DNA of 64,000 nucleotides from Modestobacter marinus (GCF_011758655.1 NZ_JAAMPA010000001.1:868001-932000), one strand, 5' to 3'; positions 34,479 through 43,135 are shown, counted from the stretch's first letter. The notes: generated from the sequence alone by a model not told the origin. Numbers and translations: made by a program.

Positions 34479-34775
34479 ATGGAGACCGTGCAGCTGCGCC
34501 GATACGTGCTGGAACCGGGCCGGATGGCCGACTTCCTGGCCTGGTTCCCCACGCTGCTGCCGGTGCGCGAGCAGTACGGGTTCCGGGTGCTGTTCGCCCT
34601 CGCCGACGAGGAGCACCGGACGTTCACCTGGGCCGTCGCGCACGACGGGGACCAGGACGAGTTCCGCCGGGTGGAGGACGCCTACCACGACTCCCCCGAG
34701 CGGGCCCGGGTGTTCGAGACCTTCCCGGCGTGCGTCTCGGACAAGGAGATCGGCTTCGCCGTCTCCGCCGTCTGA
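34479..34775 (+). CDS. NIPSNAP-like small protein
   Basis: 98 residues, dimeric alpha-beta-barrel type pattern: VQLRRYVLEPGRMADFLAWF and GFRVLFALADEEHRTFTWAVAHDG. This is the NIPSNAP/ABM arrangement, usually a small dimeric protein of unclear function. ATG at 34479 follows ggcagga. It is immediately followed by a 36-bp palindrome. Confidence 0.7.
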   Translation: METVQLRRYVLEPGRMADFLAWFPTLLPVREQYGFRVLFALADEEHRTFTWAVAHDGDQDEFRRVEDAYHDSPERARVFETFPACVSDKEIGFAVSAV

Positions 34776-34778
34776 GTC

Positions 34779-34814
34779 CCCGGGCGACAGGGATGGCCAT
34801 CCCTGTCGCCCGGG
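34779..34814. terminator. 36-bp perfect palindrome, bidirectional terminator
   Basis: Spacer-free palindrome centred on atggccat, exactly filling the gap between two convergent genes (3 bp from each stop). It would form a 16-bp stem with a GGCC loop on either strand. Confidence 0.8.
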
Positions 34815-34817
34815 TGT

Positions 34818-35411
34818 TCAGTGCCCGCCGCCCTCGCAGCACTGGTGCGGGTCCTCGATCTCGAACGGCTGGAGCACTCCCCCGGCGGCCCGCTCGACCA
34901 GCAGGGTGAGCCGCCCGCCGGTGAACCTGGGCCGCAGGAACCCGTTCGGCCCGGTGTCCACGACGTCGGTGCCGGCCGGCTCCACGCCGATCCCGGTGAC
35001 CTGCTCGATCGCGGTGGCCGCGACCAGGTCGGTCGCGGAGACCCGCCCGGTGACCGACGCCGACCCCGGGAAGCGGATCGCCCGGCCGGCCTCTCCGGCA
35101 GTGACCTCGCGCAGCGCCGTCCGGGCCGGCCCGGCGACGTCCGCGTCGCCGGTGCCGCCGGCCACCACCGGGCCGGCGAGCGCCCGGGCCAGCGCCGACC
35201 GGGTGGCCGCCGGGTCGGCCGGCTCCCCGGTCAGCCGGATCGAGACGCCGACCCGGGGCGCCGGGGCGGAGCCGTCCACGTGGGTGCAGACCAGCTCCGC
35301 CTCGGCCCCCGACCCGGCGAGCGCCTCGTCGACCGCCGCCAGCAGGTGGGCGTCGGGGAGCTCGGCCCCCGGCGCCGCGCCCCACCAGGGTGCGGTCAGC
35401 GCGCCCGTCAT
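34818..35411 (-). CDS. Hypothetical protein following PHP-domain gene
   Basis: 197 residues, family not recognised. It is rich in Ala and Gly, with a Cys-Cys pair near the C-terminus (DPHQCCEGGGH) that might bind metal. ATG at 35411 overlaps the stop of the PHP gene (ATGA), so the two are translationally coupled and probably function together. No signal peptide or membrane helix. Confidence 0.65.
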   Translation of the reverse strand: MTGALTAPWWGAAPGAELPDAHLLAAVDEALAGSGAEAELVCTHVDGSAPAPRVGVSIRLTGEPADPAATRSALARALAGPVVAGGTGDADVAGPARTALREVTAGEAGRAIRFPGSASVTGRVSATDLVAATAIEQVTGIGVEPAGTDVVDTGPNGFLRPRFTGGRLTLLVERAAGGVLQPFEIEDPHQCCEGGGH

Positions 35412-37105
35412 CAGATCGCGTCGACGAACACCGGGTTGGCGTAGAACCAGAGGTCCTCCCACGGGTTCGCGTCCCCGACGACGTCCATCAGCGGGTTGCC
35501 GTTGCTGTCGAGCTGGTTGCCGTCGCTGCCGCGCAGGCGCACGTAGAACGACCGGTCGACGTTGGTGAACGTGTGCTCGAAGGTCCACTGCGCCCGGCCG
35601 CGGCCCACCTCGAAGGTCTTCGCCACGGTGGTCTCCGGGGCGGTGAACCGGTCCCGGTCGCTGGCCTCACCGGTGATCGGGCCGCTGATCAGGTCGACCT
35701 TGGCCAGCTTGGGCACGTCGCCGTTGGCGTTCGCGCCACCGGCCACCTTGACGGTGATGGTCACCGTGACGGCCCCGCCACGGCGCACCCAGGTGCGGCC
35801 ACCGAGCGTGGCACCCCGCGGGTCGCCGTCCTTGACCGAGCGGACCCGCACGTCCAGGGCCTCGATGATGCGGCCGTGCACGGCGACGACCTTGCCGGCC
35901 TGCAGGCCCTGCATGATCCCGACGTAGGAGCGGGAGTCCGACCCGACCAGGGTGCTGCTGTACTGGCCGGGCCAGAAGTCGCCGTACTGGGTGATCGGCC
36001 GGCCGGTGTCGACGGCGTCGCCCTTGGTGCCGTTGGTGGTGAAGTCCAGCGGCCCCTGCACGCGGGTGTCCCGGAAGACCCGGTGGGAGTCCGAGGTGGC
36101 GGTGACCCACCACGGCTTGCCCTCGGCGAGCAGGGAGTCCCACAGCCCGCCGAGGGTCGCGGTCATCCAGTCGAAGCCACCGAAGGTCCGGTAGGACTCC
36201 GGCGGGTACGGCACGAACCGGTCCGCCCGGGCGCCGGCGTTGTCGTAGTAGCCGCGGCCGCTGCCGGGGCCGCCCTGCGAGACCGGGATGCCGGCGGCCT
36301 GGTGGCCGGGCGCGCCCTCCATGCCGACGGCGACCGACGGGGCGGCGTCGCGCCAGTTGCGGATCTCGTGCGGGCTGTCGATGCCCTGCCGGGCGGGGTG
36401 GTTGGCGAACATCAGCGCGATCTCGGTCCGCCGGTTGCGCACCTGGTTGTCCAGGTACTTCAGCGCCTCGATCGCGTAGGCCTCCACGTTGCCGGTCACG
36501 CCGTTGGCGGCGAGCACGCTGCCGTCGTAGCCGGCCTCGAAGGCCTTGAGGATGTCGACGGTCGCGCTCCCCGGGGGCAGCATGACCGTGGCGTGCTCGG
36601 CGTTGGGGATGTTCCACTCCAGGCCCTGGTAGATCATCGTGCCGGCGTACTGCCGCCGGACCGCCTCAATCTCCGGGGTGATCTTGTCGATCGAGAGCTT
36701 CTGGTGGGCGACGCCACCGTGGTCGGTGATGACCATCCAGTCCAGGCCGTACTGCCGGCCCTTGATGACCTGGGTGGCCACGTCGTACTGCGCGTCGGGC
36801 GAGTACTGGGTGTGGATGTGGTGGTCGCCGGCGTAGTACCGGGTGCGACCGGTCCACGGGTTGGTGGTCGTCCCCGCGCCCGCGGCGGCGGCGACACCCT
36901 GACCGAGGCCGGAGGCGGCGCCGCCCAGCCCGGCGGCGGCACCGGCGACGACGGCGGTGGTGGCCAGGAAGGCCCGGCGCGACACCGACAACGGGTCGTC
37001 GGCCTGCGGGTCGGCCCAGGTGCCCTCCACGCCGGAGTCCGCACCGTGCGAGTGGCCGTCGTGGTGGTGGTGGTGAGGGTGGTCGTGGTGGTGGTCGTGG
37101 CTCAT
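35411..37105 (-). CDS. Tat-exported PHP-domain metal-dependent phosphoesterase-like protein
   Basis: 564 residues. A His-rich leader (SHDHHHDHPHHHHHDGHSHG) precedes a Tat signal (SRRAFLATTAVVAGAAAG). The PHP domain follows: GDHHIHTQYSPDAQ, MVITDHGGVAH, MIYQGLEWNIPNAEH, MFANHPARQ and TATSDSHRV, all metal ligands of PHP phosphoesterases. The C-terminal 150 residues are beta-rich (VTVTITVKVAGGANANG). The His-rich leader may gather metal before export. ATG 37105 is preferred over 37120 because gggag lies at proper spacing before it. Confidence 0.85.
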   Translation of the reverse strand: MSHDHHHDHPHHHHHDGHSHGADSGVEGTWADPQADDPLSVSRRAFLATTAVVAGAAAGLGGAASGLGQGVAAAAGAGTTTNPWTGRTRYYAGDHHIHTQYSPDAQYDVATQVIKGRQYGLDWMVITDHGGVAHQKLSIDKITPEIEAVRRQYAGTMIYQGLEWNIPNAEHATVMLPPGSATVDILKAFEAGYDGSVLAANGVTGNVEAYAIEALKYLDNQVRNRRTEIALMFANHPARQGIDSPHEIRNWRDAAPSVAVGMEGAPGHQAAGIPVSQGGPGSGRGYYDNAGARADRFVPYPPESYRTFGGFDWMTATLGGLWDSLLAEGKPWWVTATSDSHRVFRDTRVQGPLDFTTNGTKGDAVDTGRPITQYGDFWPGQYSSTLVGSDSRSYVGIMQGLQAGKVVAVHGRIIEALDVRVRSVKDGDPRGATLGGRTWVRRGGAVTVTITVKVAGGANANGDVPKLAKVDLISGPITGEASDRDRFTAPETTVAKTFEVGRGRAQWTFEHTFTNVDRSFYVRLRGSDGNQLDSNGNPLMDVVGDANPWEDLWFYANPVFVDAI

Positions 37106-37228
37106 CGAAGGCTCCCGCATGGTCCGCTGTGCATCTGTCGCGGGAACTCTCCGTCGCCAGGGCGGACCAGCGGGTGACCCTCAGGAGATGATCGGGAGAA
37201 CAGCGCACGTCCGGGAGCGCGCCATACC

Positions 37229-37447
37229 TCAGGCCTGTTCGGGGCCTTCGGACAGGGTCCGGCTGATCGCCCGGGCAGCGGCCCGGACACCGGGCGCCAT
37301 CGGCCGGACGGCGGCCGGCGAGCTGCCCCGCACCACGATCGACAGCGCCGCGACCACCTCGCCGCGGGCGGAGATCGGCGCCGCCACCGAGACCGCGTCG
37401 TCGGTGACCTGCCGGCCGCGGGGGGAATGGCCGTGCACGCCCTCGGC
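37229..37447 (-). pseudogene. Truncated copy of the IclR 3' end
   Basis: Residues QVTDDAVSVAAPISARGEVV onward repeat the C-terminus of the IclR regulator at 39775-40569 almost exactly, then end with SRTLSEGPEQA instead of SRTLSGGSAEG. The upstream 33 bp up to the island gene differ from the intact IclR. It lacks the helix-turn-helix and most of the ligand domain, so it is a remnant. It forms one side of the 167-bp direct repeat pair. Confidence 0.85.
37249..37415. repeat. Left 167-bp direct repeat (IclR 3' segment)
   Basis: Identical to 39795-39961 except one base (position 37403, g against c). The offset between copies is 2546 bp. The copies bracket the lower-GC island. Confidence 0.95.
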
Positions 37448-37448
37448 A

Positions 37449-38516
37449 CTAGCTGACCAACGGCTGTCCGAGCTCGACATCCATGCGGCGGAACGCGGTA
37501 CTGAAGACATCCGCGACCACTCGACTCATTGATTCACAGAGCCGGTTCCAGTCCATGGCCTCACGGCGCACCGCCTCCTGCCCGACCCGAAAGTGGACTA
37601 ATCGATTTCTCAATTCGTAGATAGCACGAGCCGCCGCGACCTTAACGTCATCAGCTGGCCCGACGTTCAACTGGTCACATATCTCGCGAAGGTCACCATC
37701 GTCCGCATACTGCAACACGAGGACAAGACTTTGAGCTTCGCGCGGGTACCATCCAATCTCTTTCTGCAGAACCGCGGCAATCGACTGCCACGACTCATCT
37801 ACTTGCAGTGCTACTGCAAGCCTGCGGCACGCCTCGTATGCGTAAGTCGCCTCAATGCACCTATATAAGGCCATATACATGGCGGTCGGGTCCCAGTCGA
37901 AGATCGATCGACAAAGGGCACCATACGGCAAGTCGGCATTCTGAATGCTGGCTAGGTTGACCAACCCTTCCCGCAAACCCGCGTCTACCCACGACTCCCC
38001 CAGGGAGCATTCATCAACACCCAAGAGCAAAAAGACACGCCAAGTACTTTCGGCCGGCATGTTGGAGCATTCATATAGGCGCACCTCGGGAAAAAGCGAG
38101 TGAACGCTTCCGATGTCATGCCCTATATATCCAACGTCGCCCATCTTGCCGACTTCAACGATGTTCCGCACCATCGAGGCTGGCGCAACGGGGAGTGGGC
38201 GAAGCTCCGAGAGTATCGCCACGACGGCACCGCCGTTGGCCTCGACGGAAACCAGACCGTCGACGGAAGAGTCGAACTCAAACCCTACCGTCACGAAGTA
38301 GTGCGCCTCTTCGACTGCAATTCGAGCAATAGCGCGGCGCAGCCCAAAACGAACAACCTCAAGTATTCGCAGTTCCTTCAAGTACCGCTTGTCAGCGTCG
38401 TCGCTGGCGACGAATCGTCGAGCATCACCATTTGGCCATTCATCCCCTCGATCTCGACAGTAATCAAGTAGGTGGCCAAACAGTGCAGCGTTGGCTGCGA
38501 TCATCTCCCGCGACAT
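37449..38516 (-). CDS. Island gene A: hypothetical protein with HEPN-like motif
   Basis: 355 residues, family not recognised. Near the C-terminus (about residues 305-316), AIYELRNRLVHFR contains R-N-x3-H, the pattern of HEPN ribonuclease active sites, preceded by helical sequence. The N-terminal 200 residues are mixed alpha/beta without a named domain. ATG at 38516 directly follows the TAA of gene B (TAAATG), so translation is coupled. It ends in TAG with no SECIS-like hairpin. An RNA-targeting toxin or defence effector is a reasonable hypothesis only. Confidence 0.55.
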   Translation of the reverse strand: MSREMIAANAALFGHLLDYCRDRGDEWPNGDARRFVASDDADKRYLKELRILEVVRFGLRRAIARIAVEEAHYFVTVGFEFDSSVDGLVSVEANGGAVVAILSELRPLPVAPASMVRNIVEVGKMGDVGYIGHDIGSVHSLFPEVRLYECSNMPAESTWRVFLLLGVDECSLGESWVDAGLREGLVNLASIQNADLPYGALCRSIFDWDPTAMYMALYRCIEATYAYEACRRLAVALQVDESWQSIAAVLQKEIGWYPREAQSLVLVLQYADDGDLREICDQLNVGPADDVKVAAARAIYELRNRLVHFRVGQEAVRREAMDWNRLCESMSRVVADVFSTAFRRMDVELGQPLVS

Positions 38517-39680
38517 TTAGTTAGCCCGCCAGCAGGGCTCCATACTCGGTACCTCGAATTGATCCTCAATTAGAGCTTTGAACGCCTCATAAAAGACGGA
38601 CCGCTCATAGCGACCAACCTGTCCGACGCGTCGGTCCAGCGTCTCTGCTAGAACATCTAGCTTCAAGAATTCGCCCAGCTGCTCGTCGTCGAGTTCGTTC
38701 AATCGGGCCAGAAGGGTGTCCGACCAACTCTGAACACGCGCAAGTCGGCGACCACGGTCATCGGCAGAAGTGTCGGCCCCCGGCCGGCCGAGGACATATG
38801 CACCGATCGCAACAATCAACCCAATTCGTGCGGGCTGCGCCCCAAAAACATCTTTACCCCGACTGTACCGTTGACCGGAACCGGCGTCGAATCGCGTGAA
38901 GGCTCTGTCTAGAGCCGCAAGAATCCCCATAGCGGAATAGAATTGCTCTTGGAACTCGGGCTCTGAGAGATTTTCCACGAAGTCTAGCCGCGAGAACTCG
39001 TCGGAGACGGCTTCTCTTGTATCGACAGACGTTTTCCGTAGCGAGAAGGCGATGTACAACTCGACCAAGTGACTACTCGAGTACTGTCCGGCGTCCACGC
39101 GCCGCCCTGGACTGTCGGGCGTGAACACCCTCTCGACACCTGAGACGCGGCCTACGATCTCTTCGATTAATGGCGCATAGATCACTGAAAGCTGACGACT
39201 GATCGTCCAGGGCACTTGGCCGGTGTTCAGCACCAACATTCGATAAATCATGCTTCTCACGTTGCTGGCGATCCAGAATTCAACGCGGATTGATCGAGAT
39301 TTCAGTGCGTCGCTTATCTCGAGGGCCTCTAGCATTGCGGCAGTTCGCTGCATACCGTCGATAATCGAAAGCGTCTTGATGGTTCCTTCTGGCAGGAACT
39401 CGGCCACCGCCGAGGCGTCCTCCATAGGGAGCTTTCCGAATAGGTCGGCTGGAACGACGGCTCCGATGACCACCGGGGGCAGCACGGCCCCCAAGTTCAA
39501 GTCAGCAACCATCCGCGTGCGGATGCGTTTCGCCGTTGTAGTAGTCAACACGTCACGCTGACCAGTGAGCGACCCTTGGGACTCGTGCGCCTCTCGAATT
39601 AAGGTCACATAGTCAGGAACCGTCATAGTTGTCTGGACTGACCAACATTGAGTTCTATCGTCGAACAACCAATCCATCAC
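38517..39680 (-). CDS. Island gene B: DGQHR/DUF262-like protein
   Basis: 387 residues. LSIIDGMQRTAAMLEALE (residues about 105-122) resembles the DGQHR/DUF262 signature, and LVLNTGQVPWTISRQLS about 50 residues later resembles the N-T-x-Q element that follows in such proteins. DUF262 and DGQHR proteins (GmrS, DndB and relatives) occur in restriction and phosphorothioation systems and share a ParB/Srx-like fold. The rest is helical and unrecognised. GTG 39680 or ATG 39677 is the start, with gagagg upstream. It is the first gene of the island pair. Confidence 0.6.
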   Translation of the reverse strand: MMDWLFDDRTQCWSVQTTMTVPDYVTLIREAHESQGSLTGQRDVLTTTTAKRIRTRMVADLNLGAVLPPVVIGAVVPADLFGKLPMEDASAVAEFLPEGTIKTLSIIDGMQRTAAMLEALEISDALKSRSIRVEFWIASNVRSMIYRMLVLNTGQVPWTISRQLSVIYAPLIEEIVGRVSGVERVFTPDSPGRRVDAGQYSSSHLVELYIAFSLRKTSVDTREAVSDEFSRLDFVENLSEPEFQEQFYSAMGILAALDRAFTRFDAGSGQRYSRGKDVFGAQPARIGLIVAIGAYVLGRPGADTSADDRGRRLARVQSWSDTLLARLNELDDEQLGEFLKLDVLAETLDRRVGQVGRYERSVFYEAFKALIEDQFEVPSMEPCWRAN

Positions 39681-39774
39681 GGGTTGAACCTCTCACACGA
39701 TTGAGACGCCCGGCAAGCGACTCGCTGAGGCTGCTCGCGCGCTCGGTAGGCTGCGGAGGTTTGTGGGTGAACAC

Positions 39775-40569
39775 TCAGCCCTCGGCTGAGCCTCCGGACA
39801 GGGTCCGGCTGATCGCCCGGGCAGCGGCCCGGACACCGGGCGCCATCGGCCGGACGGCGGCCGGCGAGCTGCCCCGCACCACGATCGACAGCGCCGCGAC
39901 CACCTCGCCGCGGGCGGAGATCGGCGCCGCCACCGAGACCGCGTCGTCCGTGACCTGCCGGTCGCTGACCGCCACCCCGGCGCGGCGGACCTCGGCCAGG
40001 ACGCGGCGCAGCTGCACCGGGTCGGTGATCGTCTGCGCGGTGTACCGGCGCAGCGGCGCGGCCAGCACCTGCTCCTGCACCTCGGCCGGGGCGTGCGCGA
40101 GCAGGACCAGCCCGACCCCGGTGGGCGGCAGCGCGAACCGGCCGCCGACCTCGGTGTAGACCGCGACCGCGTCCCGGGAGGCGAAGCGCTCGACGAACAC
40201 CACCTCGACGCCGTCCCGCACCGCCAGCTGGACGTTCTCGTGGGTCACCTCGTAGAGGTCCTCCATGAACGGCAGGGCCGCCTCCCGCAGCCCCAGCCCG
40301 CGCGGCGCCAGGGCGCCGAGCTCCCACAGCCGCAGCCCGACCCGGTACCGGCCGTCGGGGTCCCGCTCGAGCCCGCCCCAGCTGCACAGCTCGGCGATCA
40401 GCCGGTGCGCGGTCGACAGCGGGACGTCGGTGGCCCGGGCGATCTCCGAGAGGGTCAGCGCGCGCCGGTCCCGGGTGAACGCGTCGAGGACGGCCAGCAG
40501 CTTGCTGCCCGCCGTCCGCCGCGCCGCCGGCCCGGCCGGGCTCAGAGCTCCAGGACGAGCTTCGGACAC
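39775..40569 (-). CDS. IclR family transcriptional regulator
   Basis: 264 residues. HTH: RALTLSEIARATDVPLSTAHRLIAEL; IclR ligand domain: LPFMEDLYEVTHENVQLAVRDGVEVVFVERF and DDAVSVAAPISARGEVVAALSIVV. Probably controls the oxygenase operon whose last gene it is. GTG at 40569 overlaps the upstream reductase gene by 28 bp; no better start exists before the HTH. The last residues (SGGSAEG) were supplied by the island junction; the displaced ending survives at 37229. Confidence 0.85.
   Translation of the reverse strand: MSEARPGALSPAGPAARRTAGSKLLAVLDAFTRDRRALTLSEIARATDVPLSTAHRLIAELCSWGGLERDPDGRYRVGLRLWELGALAPRGLGLREAALPFMEDLYEVTHENVQLAVRDGVEVVFVERFASRDAVAVYTEVGGRFALPPTGVGLVLLAHAPAEVQEQVLAAPLRRYTAQTITDPVQLRRVLAEVRRAGVAVSDRQVTDDAVSVAAPISARGEVVAALSIVVRGSSPAAVRPMAPGVRAAARAISRTLSGGSAEG
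39795..39961. repeat. Right 167-bp direct repeat (IclR 3' segment)
   Basis: Second copy of the repeat, inside the intact IclR gene, with one mismatch to the copy at 37249-37415. Confidence 0.95.
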
Positions 40570-41519
40570 GCCGCACGGGAGACGCAGATGAACATCGTGT
40601 CGTTCGCCGCCTGCTCCTCCGGGGTCAGCAACGAGTCGCGGTGGTCGACGGTCCCCTCCAGCACCCCGGTCTCGCACGTGCCGCACGTCCCCTCCTGACA
40701 GGAGGAGAGGACCGGGATGCCCGCCTCCTCGACCACCTGCAGGATCGACTTGTCCGGCGGGACGGTCAGCGTCGTCCCCGACAGCGTCAGCTCGACGTCG
40801 AAGTCGCCGCTGAGCACCCGCTCGCCCTGCTCCTTGGGTGCGAATCGTTCCACGTGCAACGCCCCGGGCGGCCAGTCGGTGCAGCGCTGCTCCACCGCCG
40901 TCAGCAGGGGCTCGGGCCCGCAGCAGTACACCGCCGTGTCCGGCTGCGGGGTGCCCAGGATGCGGTCGAGGTCGATCAGCCCCACCTCGTCCTGCGGGTG
41001 CAGCGTGACCCGCAGGCCGTGCCCGGTCTTCGCCTCCAGCGCCTCCAGCGCCTGGAGGAAGGCCATCGACGTGCGGGTGCGCCCGCCGTAGTGGAACTCC
41101 CAGGTGGCGCCGGCCTCCTCGGCGGCCGCGGCCATCGGCAGGATCGGGGTGATGCCGATGCCGCCGGCGATGAAGACGTACCGCGCGGCGGGCACCAGCT
41201 CGAAGTGGTTGCGGGGCCCGCGGACGTCGACCTCCGCGCCCTCCTGCACCTGGTCGTGCACGAGGGCCGAACCGCCCCGGCCCGCCGGCTCCCGGAGCAC
41301 GCCGATCTGCCAGACCGCCCGGTCGTGCGGGTCGCCGCACAGCGAGTACTGCCGGGTCAGCCCGCCGGGCAGCCGCAGGTCGATGTGCGCGCCGGGCGAC
41401 CAGGCCGGCAGGTCGGCCCCGGTCGGGTCGCGCAGTTCCAGGACGACGACGCCCTCGGCACCCGTCGTCCGCCGGGTCACCTGCAGCCGCAGGTCGACCT
41501 CGTCATGGGTGCTGTGCAC
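40542..41519 (-). CDS. Phthalate-dioxygenase-reductase-type oxidoreductase
   Basis: 325 residues. Flavin-binding RQYSLCGDP, NAD-binding AGGIGITPILPM and YCCGPEPLL, and a C-terminal plant-type [2Fe-2S] ferredoxin domain with C-x4-C-x2-C-x~29-C (LSSCQEGTCGTCETGVL, then FICVSRA). This order (FMN, NAD, Fe-S) is that of VanB/PDR reductases, which pass electrons from NAD(P)H to Rieske oxygenases. The Rieske alpha subunit two genes upstream is the obvious partner. GTG at 41519 has gaggagaa upstream. Confidence 0.9.
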   Translation of the reverse strand: MHSTHDEVDLRLQVTRRTTGAEGVVVLELRDPTGADLPAWSPGAHIDLRLPGGLTRQYSLCGDPHDRAVWQIGVLREPAGRGGSALVHDQVQEGAEVDVRGPRNHFELVPAARYVFIAGGIGITPILPMAAAAEEAGATWEFHYGGRTRTSMAFLQALEALEAKTGHGLRVTLHPQDEVGLIDLDRILGTPQPDTAVYCCGPEPLLTAVEQRCTDWPPGALHVERFAPKEQGERVLSGDFDVELTLSGTTLTVPPDKSILQVVEEAGIPVLSSCQEGTCGTCETGVLEGTVDHRDSLLTPEEQAANDTMFICVSRAACPKLVLEL

Positions 41520-41641
41520 TGTTCTCCTCGTTCATGGTCCTGCCGCAGCCGGCATGCGTCCCCGGCTCCCTGCCGGGTCCGTCCCCGGACTCCCGCCAGG
41601 AGGGCGGGGACCTCCGGCGGCGGGTGGGTGGGGGTCCGCGC

Positions 41642-41962
41642 TCAGGCGGGGAGTGGCACCCGGCGGACGATCACCAGCGGGTCGGTCACCAGATGGGCCG
41701 GCGGGGTGGGCAGCGGGCCCGTCACCGAGGGCTCGACCGGGCCGCCCGCGGGGTGGTCGGGGTGGGCCAGCAGCCACTCCCACATCTCCACCGGGTCCGA
41801 GGCCTCGGCCTCGGCGCCGCAGTGGCACAGGCCGCGCAGCCGGTCGGAGCCGGGCAGCCAGTTGACCCGCAGCACCCGCTCGCCCTCGAGCACCTGGCGC
41901 GGCGCGGGCAGCGTCAGCCCGGGCTCGGTGCGCGACCCGTCCCGGGGCTCGGGGACGGTCAC
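41642..41962 (-). CDS. Small hypothetical protein in the oxygenase operon
   Basis: 106 residues, family not recognised. A CHCGAE motif near residue 46 could bind metal. GTG at 41962 overlaps the stop of the Rieske oxygenase gene (GTGA), so it is co-translated with the oxygenase. The surrounding WEWLLAHPDHP is Trp/His-rich. A cofactor-delivery or accessory role is conceivable but unsupported. Confidence 0.6.
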   Translation of the reverse strand: MTVPEPRDGSRTEPGLTLPAPRQVLEGERVLRVNWLPGSDRLRGLCHCGAEAEASDPVEMWEWLLAHPDHPAGGPVEPSVTGPLPTPPAHLVTDPLVIVRRVPLPA

Positions 41963-43068
41963 CGGGTGGCCGCCGCGGGGCTGCGGACACCGGCGGGGGT
42001 GCGGGCCGGCGGCGCGGCCGGGGCCTCCTCGCCGGCGCCCTCGGCCGCCAGCCGGGCGATGATCCGCCGGGCGGCCAGGCCGCCGGTGTCGATGTTGATG
42101 GAGAGCTCCTGGTAGCCGTCCGGCTCACCGGTGAGCACCTTCTCCAGCACGTCGAGGGCGACGACGTCCTGCAGCACGACGGTGCGGTTGCTCTCCCGGA
42201 GGAAGTCGGAGACCCCCTCGTCGTCGAGGGCGAAGTCCCGGGCGACGGCCCAGAAGTCGTGCGTGCTGGACTCCGTCTCCGGGGTGATCGCGTAGACGAC
42301 CTCGACGTGGAAGGCGTCCGGGTCGCTGCCGTCGGCGTGGGGCAGCACCCCGACCGGGGCGATCCGGCTGTGCAGCTTGTACAGGCAGGGCGGGGTGAAC
42401 TCGATGTCCTGCCAGCGGGTGATCCGGCCGGTGATGCCGGTGCTCTTCGCGTAGAACGGCGGGCACTCGGCGTCGGCCATGTGCCGGCTGACGTAGACGA
42501 CCCCCGCGGCGTCGTCGACCTCGGTGGTGATCGGGGTGTCCGCCACCTCCGGCGTCCCGATGTAGCCGCCGTGCAGGTAGGTCTCGTGCGACAGGTCCAT
42601 CAGGTTGTCGACCAGCAGGCTGGCCCGCGCAGCGAGCGGCTCCATGCCGCTGACCGTCGTCCACCCCTCCTGGGCCAGCCACGGCGCGCGCGGGATCGCG
42701 GTGCCCTCGGCCTTCTCGGCGTCGCCGATGAACACCCAGACGAAGCTGTCCTGCTCCACCACGGGGTAGCTCTTCAGCCGGGCGGTGCGCGGCACCCGCG
42801 TCTGGCCGGGGACGGCCACGCAGCCGCCGTCGGCGCCGTAGGTGAAGCCGTGGTACCCGCAGACGACGGTGTCGCCGACCAGGTGACTGGGCTCCTGGGA
42901 GAGCGGGAACCGGCGGTGCACGCAGCGGTCGCTCATCGCGGTGACCGCACCGGCCTCGGTCCGCCAGAAGAGGATCGACTCCCCGCAGATCGTGCGGCTG
43001 AACAGCTCGCGGCCGACCTCGCGACCGTAGGCGGCCACGTACCACTGGTTGCGCACGATCGACGTCAT
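41959..43068 (-). CDS. Rieske aromatic-ring oxygenase alpha subunit (VanA-like)
   Basis: 369 residues. Rieske ligands CVHRRFPLSQ and CGYHGFTYG are in place; the mononuclear iron site is DNLMDLSHETYLHGG with a distal Asp. The size and lack of a beta subunit fit the vanillate O-demethylase type, which hydroxylates or demethylates aromatic acids in the cytoplasm. ATG at 43068 has gagagggag upstream. Electrons should come from one of the two flanking PDR-type reductases. The exact substrate is not readable. Confidence 0.9.
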   Translation of the reverse strand: MTSIVRNQWYVAAYGREVGRELFSRTICGESILFWRTEAGAVTAMSDRCVHRRFPLSQEPSHLVGDTVVCGYHGFTYGADGGCVAVPGQTRVPRTARLKSYPVVEQDSFVWVFIGDAEKAEGTAIPRAPWLAQEGWTTVSGMEPLAARASLLVDNLMDLSHETYLHGGYIGTPEVADTPITTEVDDAAGVVYVSRHMADAECPPFYAKSTGITGRITRWQDIEFTPPCLYKLHSRIAPVGVLPHADGSDPDAFHVEVVYAITPETESSTHDFWAVARDFALDDEGVSDFLRESNRTVVLQDVVALDVLEKVLTGEPDGYQELSINIDTGGLAARRIIARLAAEGAGEEAPAAPPARTPAGVRSPAAATR

Positions 43069-43135
43069 CGTCTCCCTCTCGCAGATGCCTGGACAGGTCG
43101 ACAGTGACCGACCTCACGGACCTCCGGCTACGCCA

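Larger units (their letters stand above)
37416..39794. mobile_element. Lower-GC two-gene island flanked by 167-bp repeats
   Basis: 2379 bp. Most of it is visibly poorer in GC than the surroundings (about half G+C by eye) and uses A/T-ending codons freely, a sign of transfer. It carries two adjacent minus-strand genes and no integrase, transposase or tRNA. It sits exactly at the 3' end of an IclR gene and comes with its own copy of the replaced 3' segment, so the regulator stays intact. Confidence 0.7.

Noticed and set aside
37416..39794. Insertion sequence or integron
   Set aside because: No transposase, integrase, terminal inverted repeats or attC-like sites; the flanks are long direct repeats of IclR coding sequence instead.
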